From Clostridia bacterium (GTDB lineage Bacteria; Bacillota; Clostridia; Christensenellales; Aristaeellaceae): 39,116 bases of DNA. The DNA lies in contig JAGBAV010000119.1 of NCBI GenBank assembly GCA_017938795.1, forward strand, positions 1 to 39,116, read 5' to 3'. The notes beneath the pieces are model-generated. The model saw only the letters and a list, made by a program, of their open reading frames with translations. It searched no databases and was not told the origin of the DNA. Positions 38,223 through 39,116 of this stretch are shown here, in pieces. The position numbers and the translations under genes are program-made. Every line of letters starts with the position of its first letter. The first letter of the stretch is position 1.

Positions 38223-39089
38223 TTAGCTCAGTTTCTTTCTGAGGTACTGGCTGGTGTTCTCGATGATGAACACGACCACGAACAGGGACAGCAGCACCAT
38301 GCCAAGGCCCGTGTAGTCGCGCCAGCCGACGCGCTCATTGATCAGCAGGCCCAGACCGCCCGCGCCGACGTAGCCGAGGATCGCCGCCGCGCGGATATTC
38401 ATCTCCAGGCTGTAGAGGCAGTAGGAGAGGTAGGTGGGCAGGATCTGCGGGAAGCAGGCGGACCAGAAGGCCTGGAACTTATCCGCGCCAGCGGACTCCA
38501 TCGCCTCGAATGCGCCCATGTCGATGGTCTCGATGGCCTCGTACATCATCTTGGAGACGACGCCGAAGGTGAACACCGTGATGGCGACCGTACCGGCGAA
38601 GGTGCCCAGACCGAAGATCAGCGCCGCGAACTTGGCGATGATCAGCGTGGGCAGGGTGCGGATGATATTGAGCAGGAAGCGGCACAGCGCCACGACCCAG
38701 CCGGTGCGGTTGATGTTCGTGGAGGCGACCACGGAGAAGGGCAGCGCCAGCGTTGCGCCGAGCACCGAGCCAAGGATGGACATCTTGATGGTATCCAGCA
38801 GCGGGGCGACGACCTTCGGGAAATAGGAGAAGTCCGGCTGGAAGATCTGCTTGAGGATGACGGTGAACTGATGGCCGCGGCGGATAATGATGCCGATATC
38901 AAAGCCGGTCAGCAGGATGGATACCCAGACAGCGGCGATCACCGCGAGGACGATCAGCGGCGTGCGGGAGCGCGGGCGCTCGACCGTGTGACCGTTTGGC
39001 AGCGTGATAAGCTCCGGCCTGAAGAGGCTGACGACCCGGTCAAACAGGGTGACACGGCTGCCGACGGCAAAAAAGCTGTTCTTTGCCAT
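38223..39089 (-). CDS. phnE: Phosphonate-type ABC transporter permease, first PhnE
   Basis: 288 residues, about six membrane helices, with a ~45-residue cytoplasmic N-terminus before the first. Permease marks: EAMESAGADKFQAFWSACFPQ shortened here as MESAGADKFQAFWSACFPQ, and NIRAAAILGYVGAGGLGLL. The start is ATG 39089; a GTG nine nt earlier is possible but overlaps the likely stop of the upstream gene. The 24 bases before the edge read on the minus strand as AVPQAGE followed by TAA, which fits the end of the transporter ATPase (phnC), though that is too short to annotate. The binding-protein gene must lie further right, outside the window. Confidence 0.93.
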   Translation of the reverse strand: MAKNSFFAVGSRVTLFDRVVSLFRPELITLPNGHTVERPRSRTPLIVLAVIAAVWVSILLTGFDIGIIIRRGHQFTVILKQIFQPDFSYFPKVVAPLLDTIKMSILGSVLGATLALPFSVVASTNINRTGWVVALCRFLLNIIRTLPTLIIAKFAALIFGLGTFAGTVAITVFTFGVVSKMMYEAIETIDMGAFEAMESAGADKFQAFWSACFPQILPTYLSYCLYSLEMNIRAAAILGYVGAGGLGLLINERVGWRDYTGLGMVLLSLFVVVFIIENTSQYLRKKLS

Positions 39090-39116
39090 GTTACTCACCC
39101 GCCTGCGGAACGGCAG

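Noticed and set aside
1-39116. tRNA, rRNA, CRISPR arrays, insertion sequences, integrases and toxin-antitoxin pairs.
   Set aside because: I looked for cloverleaf-like arms, rRNA signatures, regular repeats, transposase motifs and paired short genes and saw none that stood up.

Overview
The window is chromosomal DNA from a GC-rich, low-redundancy Gram-positive anaerobe, most likely a clostridial Firmicute. This rests on gene content: two MurA enzymes, type III glutamine synthetase, an LCP-family protein, an ECF-transporter S component, DUF1934 and UPF0340 (YwlG) proteins, strong GGAGG ribosome sites, and extended -10 (TGnTATAAT) promoters. A lineage below Clostridia is a guess. I see no tRNA, rRNA, CRISPR array, insertion sequence or phage gene.

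Layout. (1) 1-9805: core metabolism and wall precursors: the end of gpmI, a secreted SIMPL protein, a first murA (minus), type III glutamine synthetase, a polytopic GT-C-like membrane protein and glmS. (2) 9845-12319: a TetR regulator divergent from a secreted FMN/FAD reductase. The intergenic region holds a near-consensus promoter bracketed by two matching pseudo-palindromic operators. This is the most distinctive module. (3) 12412-18960: a second murA (minus), then a plus-strand wall-elongation/division cluster: FHA protein, FtsW/RodA with a long Lys/Ala-rich N-terminus, class B PBP, and an orphan solute-binding lipoprotein. (4) 19070-23937: a 36-codon small gene, a Myb-like protein (minus), an ApgM-family phosphomutase-like enzyme (possible homoserine kinase), an LCP lipoprotein and a CapA-like protein. 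(5) 24003-28086 (minus): a heterodimeric ABC exporter followed by a UPF0340 protein. (6) 28242-35614: Rsm22-type methyltransferase, an ECF S component (minus) whose promoter lies under a large inverted repeat, two tandem polytopic envelope proteins (the first a recognisable GT-C mannosyltransferase type), then a translationally coupled chain of DUF1934, an unrecognised protein, an MBL-fold hydrolase and a YcaQ/AlkX-like DNA glycosylase. (7) 35676-39116 (minus): two PhnE permeases (the ATPase gene lies just off the right edge) followed by a 5'-nucleotidase-family metallophosphoesterase without a signal peptide.

How the parts fit. Much of the window serves the cell envelope: glmS makes glucosamine-6-phosphate, the MurA enzymes commit UDP-GlcNAc to peptidoglycan, FtsW/RodA and the class B PBP polymerise and cross-link it, and LCP, CapA and GT-C proteins probably attach or build surface polymers. 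The best candidate for undescribed biology is the inducible extracytoplasmic flavin reductase. It has a covalent-FMN motif and a FAD domain, but the fumarate-type active-site residues appear to be replaced, so its electron acceptor is unknown. Secondary leads are the ECF S-component operator and the histone-like tail on FtsW/RodA.
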